Assembly (NCBI GenBank): GCA_964017235.1
Contig: OZ024935.1
Span: forward strand, 92,069,207 to 92,133,206
Length of the DNA stretch: 64,000 nt
Direction: 5' to 3'
Origin: Sabellastarte sp. h YS-2021
Taxonomy: Eukaryota > Annelida > Polychaeta > Sabellida > Sabellidae
Under the pieces are notes generated by a model. The model ran no database searches. It saw only the letters and a program-made list of their open reading frames with translations, and was not told where the DNA came from. The position numbers and the translations under genes are program-made. This document shows, piece by piece, positions 12,201 through 21,315 of this stretch (position 1 is the stretch's first letter; each line of letters begins with the position of its first letter).

Positions 12201-12739
12201 GTGAATAGGGAGAGAGAATAAAACAGAGAACATGAATTAGTATGCAGAGGGAGAGAGCTGAGTTAGCTGTCTCACTTGAGAGAATGTGTTGAATTATAAT
12301 TGTGACTTGTGTTTATTGAACTAGAATAAACTGTGAAAGAGTTATCAAGTGTTTCGCTTCTGTCGTTGTGGCGACCTGGACCTCTCATAAACTAGCCAAG
12401 CGAGTACCGACAGAAGTGGACATAGTGGATATCTGGTAATCCACAGCTGCCCCAAGGCACTGCTGGAGTCCACCCCAAACATCCCCAAAAATAACATTTG
12501 GACAGTAAACAATAGAAAAATAAATCTGCAATGAAAAATGATGATATATTGTTGTGTTAAAGTTATTGTTGCTTATATTTTCAGTGGCTGTAGACTTTGC
12601 AGTAGTGAATGGATTTTTCCACACTCCAGCCAAAGACATTACAACCACCCAGTTTACTGTTGAACTGCGCTTCAGCATGATCAACTTCAGCTATTTTAAT
12701 GACAATTACGTCTTCACTTGGATTGCTTGTCAGCATTAA
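3229..12739 (+). CDS. Secreted H-type lectin domain protein, copy 1 (six exons, 230 aa)
   Basis: Exons are 3229-3357, 4562-4608, 5486-5520, 7546-7692, 9788-9967 and 12585-12739, with every intron GT..AG and phases 0,2,1,1,1. An ATG at 3229 or 3235 begins a hydrophobic signal peptide of about 20 residues. Residues 44-119 form a charged, heptad-rich stalk ending in TVKR (116-119). A Cys-rich linker follows (C120, C129, C133, C134, C142). The C-terminal roughly 75 residues match the H-type lectin pattern: an F-x-x-x-F ... aP-x-V strand (FSQAFDVAPVVMVSVS), then the closing strand with TWIAC (225-228). A sequon NFS lies at 213. H-type lectins are secreted, oligomeric carbohydrate-binding proteins known from invertebrates, so a role in recognition or immunity is inference. 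Exons 1-3 are short and were found by alignment to copy 2; exons 4-6 are firm. The other frames across exon 1 are also open but do not match copy 2. Confidence 0.82.
4198..4442 (+). repeat. Dispersed repeat ending in AATACCTCCTTGG
   Basis: Starts with a CACTCAGAGAGAGCGTACCTCTGCC-like head (first part CACTCAGAGAGAGCG) and ends ATTAATACCTCCTTGG. Related copies lie at 12897-13690 (split), about 19045-19160 and 20490-20885. It sits in intron 1 of the first lectin gene. Confidence 0.6.
4684..4823 (-). repeat. tRNA-derived SINE, type C
   Basis: Near-complete copy in intron 2 of the first lectin gene, with recognisable head (AGGTCCTCGGTCGCCGAGAG), box-B-like region (GGGTTCCAGTCCCACAAGAG) and body. 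Confidence 0.7.
5183..5290 (-). repeat. tRNA-derived SINE, type C, truncated
   Basis: Body (AACAGCCTGGGTCATATTGG on the plus strand) and a partial head remain. It lies in intron 2, about 200 nt before exon 3. Confidence 0.5.
6094..6177 (-). repeat. Internally deleted SINE: tRNA-like head plus tail
   Basis: Only the tRNA-like head of the type A SINE (GGGGCCACGGTTGCAGAGTG read on the minus strand) and an (AAATAAAC) tail remain, with the middle missing. It is flanked by AAGTGGGCTTGGGT (6080-6093) and AAGTGGGCCTGGGT (6178-6191), a 14-bp target-site duplication with one mismatch. Confidence 0.75.
7307..7529 (+). repeat. tRNA-derived SINE, type A, just upstream of lectin exon 4
   Basis: Type A elements carry box A-like TGGCAGAGTGGTAACAC and box B-like GGTTCGAT, then GTAGTTGCTTGCCGTTGGTC, TGTATGTACTGGTTTCC, and end GAAAGCGACGTAAAACCCC plus an AAATAAATA tail. 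This copy ends about 16 nt before exon 4 of the first lectin gene, so the acceptor region is largely SINE-derived. Confidence 0.75.
7954..8354. repeat. Inverted repeat with 40-bp perfect arms
   Basis: Arms 7954-7993 and 8315-8354 are exact reverse complements, and the match continues inward with mismatches to roughly 75 bp per arm. The block TAACGCAAATTTACTAAC occurs in the spacer (near 8127) and just outside the right arm (near 8363). It lies in intron 4 of the first lectin gene and is likely a foldback or MITE-like element. Confidence 0.8.
8682..8918 (+). repeat. tRNA-derived SINE, type A
   Basis: Head GGCCTGGTGACACAGTGGTA, box-B-like GAGTTCAAATCCCC, the body typical of type A and an AATAAATAAATAAAC tail. 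It lies in intron 4 of the first lectin gene. Confidence 0.7.
9155..9436 (+). repeat. 5S-rRNA-derived SINE, apparently dimeric
   Basis: The stretch ATCACTGAAGTTAAGCAATA ... GGTACTTGGATGGGTGAC corresponds to the internal promoter region of 5S rRNA (GAAGCTAAGCAG ... TAGTACTTGGATGGGAGAC). A second partial 5S-like unit follows at about 9275-9350. The tail is AAGGTACTAGATGCAACGTT then (AATC)n. It has too many changes to be a 5S gene. Confidence 0.7.
9536..9757 (+). repeat. tRNA-derived SINE, type A
   Basis: Type A body with degraded head, ending GAAAGCGACATAAAACCCC and an AAATAAATG tail. It stops about 30 nt before exon 5 of the first lectin gene. Confidence 0.65.
10504..10650 (-). repeat. tRNA-derived SINE, type C, well preserved
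   Basis: One of the cleanest type C copies. The plus strand reads GGGGTTTTACGTCCCGTTCA ... GACTCGAACCCACAGAGGTG ... CCACTAGGCCACTGAGGACC, the reverse of a tRNA-like head with box B. Confidence 0.8.
10692..11162. mobile_element. MITE with long terminal inverted repeats (CCAACTCGGCCCC family)
   Basis: The left end has CTCAGACCTTCACCAACTCG. The right end, reversed, has CTCAGCCTTTCACCAACTCG, so the inverted ends match over about 30 nt. The internal sequence is AT-rich and non-coding. Ends are TG...CA, and no clear target duplication is visible. It lies in intron 5 of the first lectin gene. Confidence 0.65.
11191..11630 (+). repeat. Two adjacent tRNA-derived SINEs, type A
   Basis: Copies at about 11191-11398 and 11405-11630 lie head to tail. 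Both carry the box-A-like CAGTGG(T)AACACA-type head, a GTTCAAATCC-like box B, the TGTACTGGTTT block and AAATAAAT tails. Confidence 0.7.
11791..12025 (+). repeat. tRNA-derived SINE, type A, full length with TSD
   Basis: Starts GGGGGCCACGGTGGCAGAGT and ends with an AAATAAATAGATAAA tail. It is flanked by CTAATAATAACCT at 11778-11790 and 12026-12038, a perfect 13-bp target-site duplication, so it is a relatively young insertion. Confidence 0.88.
12111..12400 (+). mobile_element. Possible solo or truncated LTR with primer-binding-like site
   Basis: Begins TGTTAGTGTACAGTGAC, has a TATAAGAG box near 12131, repeated GACAGTGAATAG units, an AATAAA near 12326 and then TGGCGACCTGGACC near 12370, which resembles a tRNA primer-binding site. 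No second LTR or pol sequence is present. It could be unrelated purine-rich sequence. Confidence 0.3.
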
Positions 12740-12798
12740 AATCACAAAGAAAATCATTTTGCAATCATATACAATTGTAAATGATACCGTTTGGATGA

Positions 12799-12804
12799 AA
12801 TAAA
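12799..12804 (+). terminator. Polyadenylation signal of lectin copy 1
   Basis: AATAAA lies 60 nt after the stop codon in a short AT-rich 3' flank. Confidence 0.6.
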
Positions 12805-12896
12805 GAGGGCATAATCATACTGTCAGACTTTAACTCTAGTTTTACTTTGTGTGAATCCAATCTCTGAACAAGAGCAATTGGAGAGTGCAGAGTTCT

Positions 12897-13690
12897 GCCA
12901 AGGCAATATAATAATGAGTAAACGGTAAAATCCTGAGCTTTGATTTTTTGTAGTATATCCAGAGATCAATCCAGATCAGGGGCCGGATTATTCAACAATA
13001 CTTTGCTAAGGTTGCCTTAGATAAAAATTAGGAATGTTTTTCTACATACCAAAGTATTACTTAGATTTCATATTCATCAACCTCCACTTTATGTTTCAGT
13101 CAGATACTAAGTTAGGAAGACTGCCGACAAATTGTACTGTAACTTTAAACTTGGAAACCAGTATATCTAAGTTAGGAAGAGTCTTATTCCACAACAATAC
13201 TTATGTAAGGTGTCCTTTGTTTTTACTGAATCACCTGATTTGTTAAAAATGGTGAATAGCTCATTTTCTTGATGGAAAATGCTGTTTTTAATATTGTATG
13301 ACTCTTTAATATCAATAAAACAAGATTCTCTTCAATAATTGCATATTTTAAAAACATTCTATCATCAAAGGTACCTCAGCAGATAACTTGAAATCTAAGT
13401 GGAAGTCTAAGGTGACCTTAGAGTTAGGAATGTTGATGAATACCATTTTGATCTAAGTAAGTCAAAAGCTTGAGAAAAAACTATCCAATTTAGGAACAGT
13501 CTAAGTATTGTCAAACAGTCTAAGTATTGTCAAAGTATACGGCCCCAGTTTTGAAGTTTAATCAGATCCAAGTTCGACCAAGACCCATCTTTTCATTTTT
13601 ATCATGAAGATTCAACTTGTAGTATTTGCTAATGCTGCTAATGAATAAACACGCAAATAAATAGTCATGAAAATAATAATTAGTGGGTGG
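12897..13690 (+). repeat. AATACCTCC-type repeat split by a MITE
   Basis: The left part (12897-12978: GAGAGTGCAGAGTTCTGCC ... ATCCAGAGATCAATCCAGAT) and the right part (13547-13690: CCAAGTTCGACCAAGACCC ... AATAAATAGTCATGAA) together give the block order of the copy at 20490-20885. Confidence 0.55.
12979..13546. mobile_element. MITE with GGGGCCG ... CGGCCCC ends
   Basis: The ends are inverted: GGGGCCGGATTATTCAACAA on the left and, reversed, GGGGCCGTATACTTTGACAA on the right, both followed by TACTT. The interior is AT-rich and partly palindromic (TAAGTTAGGAA blocks). The short open frame at 13034-13246 lies inside it and is not a gene. It interrupts an older repeat. Confidence 0.7.
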
Positions 13691-13822
13691 ACAATTAGAT
13701 GTGTGCTTGATTAATCGTTGGTAACAGTGTGCAATCGCAGTACATCACTGACAGCTTCTAATTCAATTAATCAGCTTAAATCTTACCTTTCTATGTATGT
13801 CTGAATATCCAAATGTTTTCTT

Positions 13823-14057
13823 GGGGGCTTAGTGATGTAGTGGTTAGAGTGCTTGCCTTCAACCTTGGAGGTTGCTGGTTCAAATCTAGGCCCTGGCGCT
13901 TCACGTTCGAAAGTTGGCAGTTACTTGCAGATGCCCGGTAGTAACAGTGCAGAATCTTGACCAGCAAGTATGTACTGGTTCCTACACCAATAAACTACCC
14001 AACACAATATGACCCTGGCTGTTGAACACGTGGTAAAACAACGACAAAAATCTAAAC
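13823..14057 (+). repeat. tRNA-derived SINE, type B, with TSD
   Basis: The head GTAGTGGTTAGAGTGCTTGC and GGTTCAAATCTAGG mark a sister family of type A. The body contains CAGTTACTTGCAGATGCCC, and the 3' end carries AATATGACCCTGGCTGTTGA as in type C. Flanks CCAAATGTTTTCTT at 13809-13822 and 14058-14071 are a perfect 14-bp duplication. Confidence 0.85.
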
Positions 14058-14408
14058 CCAAATGTTTTCTTTCAGTATTTTAGGATGATTTATTTAATAT
14101 ATTGACAGATTTGCCATGAATTTCGGTTTTTAATGATTTCCGCCATACTTACAGGAAGTGATCATATTTTTGGTAGATGCTAAATGTTGGAAACACACAA
14201 AACACCATTAATCTTACTGGACTGACATAAACTTCTTTCTGTAAAGCATTTTAGAGTTTATTGACACCCAATGAAGTAAAGAAGTAAAATAATCGATTCT
14301 GGATATTTATCAGTGGGACAAAAAAGGTGGTTAATTGCCTATGATAAAAAGGGAAACACTAAATTACCTGCGTTAGTAATAATGCTATAGTTTGTCTCAC
14401 ATCGAACA

Positions 14409-14990
14409 AGTTTGGCCTGGTATGTCAAGTGCAACGAGAATAAATTGTACGTATGTGCAAACCACATCTTCAGAGATGAGAAGACAAAACAGCTTGGAAT
14501 TTCTTTTCGGATTAAAGAAAACAAATGGCAGTAGGGGGAAACACTCAATTTTGGTGTATGCAATAATTATTGTGGAATAATTATAATAGAAATAATTATT
14601 TGTTTTTTTTTCTTTTTTGGTGATTAAAAAATTAATGTGACTGTACAATCAGATACGAGTATTCATTGGTTTTGGATCGCGCTTTGTTTACACCACCATC
14701 TTGAAATTCTGAATGTATCCACCAGTAGCAAAGATTACTCATCACAGATAAACTTTGTGTTCCAAGTATGTTTTGTATTTCGGGTTGTTTGCCAACGATT
14801 ACTCATCACAGATAAACTTTGTGTTCCAAGTATGTTGTGTATTTTGGGTTGTTTGGCAAAGATTACTCATCACAGATAAACTTTGTGTTCCAAGTATGTT
14901 TTGTATTTCGGGTTGTTTGGCAAAACCAAGCTCGCTTATCTACTGGCAGAGTATAGTTAAACTGCCTATGGTTTATTATGGCCTATTCCC
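14409..14990 (-). mobile_element. MITE of the AGTTTGGCCTGGTA family with amplified interior
   Basis: The end AGTTTGGCCTGGTATGTCAA and internal blocks (TTTGTTTACACCACCATCTTG) are the reverse of the copy at 40915-41232. An internal 64-65-bp segment is present three times in tandem, making this copy longer. The second terminal repeat is not clear. Confidence 0.6.
14733..14924. repeat. Three tandem copies of a 64-65 bp unit
   Basis: Units start at 14733, 14798 and 14861, each beginning GATTACTCATCACAGATAAA. They differ by only a few bases. The unit matches GGAACACAAAATTTATCC ... TGAGTAATC inside the related MITE near 40985, so the array arose inside the transposon. Confidence 0.9.
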
Positions 14991-15551
14991 TCTGTTCCGT
15001 CTGGTCCTATTAGCATGTATTTGAAATCAATGGTTCACGCCCTAGTGCTTGTAGTTCTGAAAATGGATCTCATATGGGGTTAGTGCACATATCCAAATGA
15101 CCCACCCTGTGAGGCTATACCATCCCTGCTTCACCTCTCTTGCATATACATTTTGCTTCAGCAGATGAGAAGTTTGGTAGATTTTGAGGCAATTCCAAAA
15201 TATTGCCGTCATTGTGTCAAACTTGTCCTACCAATAAAGAAATCTTGTCTTACACTTGTCATATTGAGCGGATGCAACTAACACACACAAAATGCTTTGA
15301 GCCCCAAACAAGCTCAAAGAATTTAAACATTTTTGCACCCATATGCAGCTCATAGTTACAAAACAGAACAATCTCATCTAGCTAGACATAAGCTAGACAT
15401 TTAATCACTTAGCTCTTATTTTTGTGTCTATGTAATTTGAATCCATCATCACCAGCAACACTCGAGACCCATTTAGTGTAACTTAAAACTCACATCACTC
15501 TATTTTAAGCACAAGCTCCAGCTCTTTTTTTGCACTGGACTGTCATGAACC

Positions 15552-15665
15552 GTGGGGTAGCATCACGAGTACCAGTATAATCACTGAAGTTAAACAGCAA
15601 TGGGCTATGTTAGTACTTGTATGGGTGACCGTCTGAGTTCTAGCCCAGGTATGGGATGTATCTGA
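15552..15665 (+). repeat. 5S-rRNA-derived SINE head
   Basis: ATCACTGAAGTTAAACAGCA and TTAGTACTTGTATGGGTGAC match the 5S internal control region with several changes. The tail is not recognisable. Confidence 0.65.
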
Positions 15666-16033
15666 CTCGGGAGTTTGTTTTTTGTGGCATAACTTCCACT
15701 GCACTACTTGTGTCTGTAATTTCTTTGCAGCTAGCACATGCATACAAAAGCACTTTTCAGCCTTACTTTTTGTCCCATATTTCAATTTAGCTGGGCTTAG
15801 TATCACTTTCAATACATGGTTTAAGTTCATATCATGAGGGTTAGTTTAAAGGACAGAGGAAACCAGTACATGCTAGTTGGCCAAGTAAGTTTATTGACCA
15901 GAGTTATCATGCTGATAAGTGGTTTCAGACAATCTTTGCAAAAATGTGTTTAAGTGTCACACTAGCAAGAATGTTTTCTTATTTGCCTATGTCTTGCACA
16001 ATGTCTTGTACAACAGCATTAGACGTTTTAAAA

Positions 16034-16263
16034 GGGGGCTCGATGGTGCAGCAGTTAGAGTGCTCGCCTTCCACCTCTGAAGTTGCCGCTTTGAATCTCA
16101 ATCCAGGAGCTTTGTGTAGAAAAGTTGGCAGTTACTTGCAGATGCCAGGTGATTTATGGTGGAGAATCTTGGACCAACTAGTATGCACTGGTTCCTCTAC
16201 CCGTAAACTTCCAGTCACAATATGACCCTGGCTGTTGAATGCGATGTAAATGCAATCTAAATC
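16034..16263 (+). repeat. tRNA-derived SINE, type B
   Basis: Head GGGGGCTCGATGGTGCAGCA and a type B body ending AATATGACCCTGGCTGTTGA. The flanks TAGACGTTTTAAA and TAGACTTTTTAAA form an imperfect 13-bp duplication. Confidence 0.75.
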
Positions 16264-16845
16264 TAGACTTTTTAAATTTTGACTTTGCATCGCTTTCAAC
16301 ACAATGGAAAGGGAATGTCAGATTGGTGTGTTTAGTGGATGGAGGAACACAGAGCATACAAGTTGGTCAAGATTCCACTCTGAAATTCATCAGTCACTGG
16401 GAAGCAACTGCCAATTTTCTTGCTTTATGTTTGACCAGCTATCAAACCTACGAGCTAAGAGATGGTATGCCACTCTTTTCAGTATCTCTTTTTCTTCTTT
16501 TCAGTCCTGTTTCCTGGAAACTTATTAAATACACATCATTAATGAGGTGACAAAAGAAAATCACAGTGTTATTTGAGTGTGTAGCAAATCATGACAAATT
16601 GGGATGAAGGTCAGTTAAATATGCCGCTGTGGGATTGACTCAAACCAGAAGGTACACAGGTGAAACCCAAGTGATTACTATGTCAAACCTGGTAACTACT
16701 GACTCTAGGTCATAATCGGATAGGTACCCAGGAAATGTTGTCACAAGCTGGATCCGAACCCATAACTTCTGAGCTGAGATCTAAGCTATCGAAGTGAGCA
16801 AACTTTAAAATCTTGGATCCTTACACGATCTCATAATTTTAAAAT

Positions 16846-17046
16846 TTATTTGGGTTTAACATCACTTCCAACAAATTGCATATGCTAGATCATAATGGGC
16901 AGGTTCATCAAGGTTGATAAAGATTCTGCACTGTAAACTGCTGGGCATTGGTAAGCAACTTTCACACATAAGGTTAGATCTTGGGTTGGAGCCACCGACC
17001 TCAGAGGTGGGAGGCAAGTGTGTAACCACCTTCACAAGCGAGCCTC
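16846..17046 (-). repeat. tRNA-derived SINE, type A/B, old
   Basis: The plus strand reads from TTATTTGGGTTTAACATCAC to CCTCAGAGGTGGGAGGCAAG, the reverse of tail-to-head order. Strongly diverged. Confidence 0.55.
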
Positions 17047-17276
17047 ACTACATCTCTTTAAATGCTTAAGACTGGACCAGTTTCCAGGGTATACCAAATT
17101 TGTGTCAGTCCATTCTGACTGATATGTCAATACCACTGCTTTGATTGGGAATTCGAGAAATGCCTTAAATTGACAAAAGAGGCCTTAAAGGACGAGTATT
17201 TAGTGTGTTCGCCTTTCATAAGTTAGACCTAAAGTCTCTGTACAATGGTTCGACAAAGGATAGGGGAACAAATTTG

Positions 17277-17407
17277 TTACGTCCCATTCAACAGTCCCAG
17301 TCGTTAGTTCGGACAGACCCTTCAGTATTGCCACTTGGGTGAGTTGAACCCACACGGTGACCAGAGCAGGTACTTCAATGCTAAACTTTGCTAAACACAA
17401 GACCAAT
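17277..17407 (-). repeat. tRNA-derived SINE, type C, diverged
   Basis: TTACGTCCCATTCAACAGTC, ATTGCCACTTGGGTGAGTTG and GCTAAACACAAGACCAATG preserve type C order in reverse. Confidence 0.6.
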
Positions 17408-17639
17408 GTGTATTCTTGGACAAAGAAAGGATGAATGCAACCCATGTGGGTGTCTTTGGCCAATCTATAATTAACAGATCTATAATTAACAGATTGTTAA
17501 ATGTTTGTGATGAAAATACAATCCTATACTTGAATATTGTTTTTACCTTATAAAAGCAAGACATAGCCTAATCAAGAATGACTTGTATAAATTTTAAAAA
17601 TGTGATACAACTAGATTTAAACCTTGCACATTAGTTATA

Positions 17640-17940
17640 CTGTGCATGTCTTGAATGAATTGCCCATGGGATACTTCTGAATGTAAAAGTGCAATAGGTG
17701 CAGTGATTACATACAAGGGTATTGCCACAAAGGTACTTGTCTTCATGCAACATGAGCTGTTACAACAGAACATGAACTCCATATTTCCAACAAGAACATT
17801 GAAAGTAAGTTTGTTAGCTACTGAAGTACGTTTGCAAAAATATGGTCCCATGCGCCAGGACCAATTGAAAACAAGACTTTATTTTAAGGCCAAGGGTCCT
17901 GAACACTTGATTTACAGAAAAAAAATGAGACTAGAAAACA
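17640..17940 (+). repeat. Diverged duplicate, copy 1 of 2
   Basis: Shares an ordered series of blocks with 19420-19720: CTTCTGAATGTAAAAGTG, then GTAAGTTTGTTAGCTAC, AAATATGGTC, ACAAGACTTTATTTTAAGGC and AAGGGTCCTGAA. The open frame across it (from 17655) is not conserved in the other copy, so it is probably an interspersed repeat. Confidence 0.6.
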
Positions 17941-18606
17941 ATGGGGAAAAGTCAAGCTGCATACCGTCACTACCTGTGTGATTTTGGCATAGTGCTTTAA
18001 TTCACAGAAACATCAAATAAACACACAGTCTAGCCATATTTATACCACGGACATGGTTGTTGATGCAAAAAAGCACAAAAACAGCATGTTTATGTACTAA
18101 TTTAAGGCAACTGTTTCAATAATCTCAGTCATTTTGAAATTTAGTTGTTTACTTTGAAAGTGTTGGTACAACTTGGACCTTATCAGTGAAGTGTGAATGT
18201 GCTATAAGCTGTACTTTATTCACTTTACAGGAGCCTGCCTGCTTAGCTGTTTACTATTTACCTTGCATATATGTTTCTTTTGGTTTATATTTAAAACATC
18301 AAAGACTGGCCATTTTTTCCCTTATAGCTTAAATGCCACAGTTTCGCATGATTGTAACAACTTCTTTGGAATTTGGCCTCACGAATTTGTCCTTTTGATT
18401 CTGAGAAGAAACCTTATATCTTGGTGATGTAGCTTTTCAGAATGAGCTGTCCTTTTGGTAGAAATAAAATCATTATTTTCCACAATCGGCTTATTGTTAA
18501 ATTTTACTTGATCTGCAAGTTGTCATCTATTCCTTTCTCCATCTCAATGGGCCTGGGATTTGACCCACTCACTACATATATACTATTGCTTTGGACAGAA
18601 CCCAAG

Positions 18607-18839
18607 GGGCCATGGTGGCAGAGTGGTAACACTCTCGCCTCCCACCTCTGAGGCCGGGGTTCGATCCCCGTCATGGCCTTAAGTGGGAAAGCTGGTAGTT
18701 GCTTGCCGTTGGTCGGCAGTTTACAGTACAGAACCCTAGCGAACTGTATGTACTGGTTTCCTCTGCCCTTCCAACTACCCATCGTGATATGACCTTTACA
18801 GTGTTGAAAGCGACGTAAAACCCCAAATAAATAATTAAA
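18607..18839 (+). repeat. tRNA-derived SINE, type A, full length with 15-bp TSD
   Basis: Starts GGGCCATGGTGGCAGAGTGG and has GGTTCGATCCCC as box B. It ends GACGTAAAACCCC with an AAATAAATAATTAAA tail. TGGACAGAACCCAAG occurs at 18592-18606 and 18840-18854. The two reverse-strand open frames over it are shadows. Confidence 0.9.
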
Positions 18840-19419
18840 TGGACAGAACCCAAGTCCCCAGTGTTCCAAGGAGAATGGTGAACCCACAAGGCCAAAGTGA
18901 CACAGAAATTATAGTCAGTCTATAGTATTGTAGCTCCGATATTAAAATAATAGTGTGGGGTTGTATTTAAGCGAAGCTGATATCATGTGTATTAACACTT
19001 TGAACTTGTTTGTATTTAGATAAAGAATAGACAAAATGTTACATAAACAAGAGCATTCAGAGAGTTCGTGCCTCTGCCAGAGCCGAAACCTCCAATATTG
19101 TTTACATATGCGGTGATAAATAATGAAAAAAATTCCTGGATCAAGAGACTGACTCAAATCATCAGGAAATCAAATTAGCATGTCTGCCACTGCCAACAAT
19201 TTATGAAAATTTCATTATTTTGTTATCTATAGCTTTTCGGGTTACTTTAGAAACGGACAAACAAATGCTTCACAAAACACAAGTCTGTTGGTAGAGGAGA
19301 GTATATAGCATTTAAATAGTATATTGGAACTGTGATTTGCAAGCTATATCGGTCCCTGCCAAGTTATGGCAATGATTTTATGATTTAAAATCCCCAAGTT
19401 GATAAAAACTGTACATAGA

Positions 19420-19720
19420 TTTAACAAATCTAAATCGTGTATTTCTGAATGTAAAAGTGTGTTGGGTGCAATGATTGTGGCCAAGGTTATTGTCACTATG
19501 GTCCGTCTATTGATATGACGTCAGTAATTAAAAAGGGGCTTACAACTCCATAATTTATATCCAGTGAGGCAGTTGGGCGCAATATGTCTAAATAACTTAT
19601 AAAGTAGGTTTGTAGCTACATAATAAAATATGGTCACATATGCTGGAATTAATGGATAAACAAGATTTTATTTTAAGGCAAAGAGTCCTGAATACCTAGG
19701 TTTACAAAAAAAAACTGAGA
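19420..19720 (+). repeat. Diverged duplicate, copy 2 of 2
   Basis: Partner of 17640-17940 with the same block order (TTTCTGAATGTAAAAGTG ... ACAAGATTTTATTTTAAGGC ... AAAGAGTCCTGAA). It is not coding. Confidence 0.6.
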
Positions 19721-19762
19721 GACTTGGGGGGAATGAAAGAACAGACAGCAAACCTCCCTCTT

Positions 19763-19985
19763 GATTTATTTGTTTGTTTGTTGTTTTACATCGCGTTCAA
19801 CAGCCAGGGTCATATTGCGACGGGTAGTTTACAGGTGGAGGAAACCAGTGCATACTGCACTGTAAACCACCTGGCATCGGCAAGTAACTACCAACTTTCC
19901 AACATGAAGTGCCCGGACCGAGATTCGAACCGGCGGCCTCAGAGGTTGGAGGCGAGAACTCTAACCGCTACACCACCGAGCCCCC
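19763..19985 (-). repeat. tRNA-derived SINE, type B, with TSD
   Basis: In reverse it shows a GATTTATTTGTTTGTTTG tail, then ACATCGCGTTCAACAGCCAG, then the head with GATTCGAACCGGCGGCCTC. AACCTCCCTCTT (19751-19762) and AACCTGCCTCTT (19986-19997) form a 12-bp duplication with one mismatch. Confidence 0.82.
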
Positions 19986-20489
19986 AACCTGCCTCTTCAA
20001 GGAATTCTGTGGTTTATTGGTGGTTTAGCATATGATTACTTGCTTGGGTATTTGTGTTATATTGATAAGTTTTCCTTTTATTCCTGGCGCCACTGGCTTT
20101 GGATAATAAGTAAACAAGTGTTGCTGTTTCATTGACATTTCATAAATTATTCAAATAGACACCATTAGAACGGTAATTTTATAGAGCTTCTGCTATTTTT
20201 TTTGTTACATTAAAATATATGCAGAAAATTGTGGGGAGGGAATATCAAATGAAAAATTACATCTTTTATATTGACTCACCCTAACAATGGGGAATTTCGG
20301 AGCTAATTGCTTGCATTCATTGGTAAAGATGGAGTTACTTTATTTATCATTGAAGCAAAGTAGTGGATGATGGAAACAGAATATTCTTGTTGCATATTTT
20401 GATTTTTTTTATCAGTCAAAATGACAAAAGACAATTCTTTTCCCTTTGGACTTAAATTGTGTCAATCAGTCCTCTCTCATAATAAGATA

Positions 20490-20885
20490 TAAAACAAGAG
20501 TACTAGTAGAGTGCATACTTGTATGTTTTTTTTCTAAGAAAAGAAAAAAACACCATAATAAGTAAATGGGAAAATCCAGATCTTTGATATCTTTTGTACT
20601 TAGGTGGTGATCCAGCTCACTCTCAGATATAATCCAAGTTGGACAAAGGCCCATTTTCTAATTTTTCTATTTTTTTGCAAAGCTTCAAACAGTACAAGGG
20701 GGGTCACTGCCCCTGCTATCTGCCTTTTTAATGCTATAATAGATTGCCATTTGTTATGGATGTCCTATTCACTATCGTGACCCTCCCCACCTCCCCCACC
20801 CCCCACCCCAGTAGTCTCGACATAATCCTGTTAACAAACAAACAGACAAATAAATGGTCATGAATTTAATACCTCCTTGGCGGCG
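20490..20885 (+). repeat. AATACCTCCTTGG-type dispersed repeat
   Basis: Head AAAACAAGAGTACTAGTAGA, middle AATAAGTAAATGGGAAAATCC and ATAATCCTGTTAACAAACAA, end ATTTAATACCTCCTTGG. This copy includes an extra C-rich tract near 20785-20810. Confidence 0.55.
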
Positions 20886-21315
20886 GTAAATATGTATCAG
20901 TGGGATAATTGTCCTATTCTAGTTCCAGCTGCTTAAAACTATAACATATTCACAACCTTGTAAAGAATTATGGCAAACCTGTTTATGAAAATACCTTTGC
21001 ACTATAAAGTACAAACAACTCAATAATTTAAATCAAATCCCTGTTGTTACTTAATAATCAAGTTTCCCTGAATTAAAATAGCCATACATACAAACATGAA
21101 ACATAGCTTCCTTTGATAACTCAAAACTAACTCTATAAACAACTTTACTTAAGGCAATATATTTCAGCATACTATAGGCACCTTGTAATGACAATCAAAG
21201 GATGTTTTGGTTGTCCAAACTTAATCTAGATCATGGGGTTTGTACTTAAAAAGACCAGTTCCTTAGCTGTCAGACAAAACCTGAATAAGGCACTAGATTC
21301 CATGCATTGGACAAC

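Noticed and set aside
16285-16480. Segment open in two frames, ending at a GTATGC donor-like site
   Set aside because: No acceptor with a matching phase partner and no recognisable family; it lies directly after a SINE.
18607-18839. tRNA gene suggested by box A and box B
   Set aside because: Part of a 233-bp SINE with an A-rich tail and target duplication. The head does not fold as a full tRNA, and the same holds for the other type A, B and C copies.
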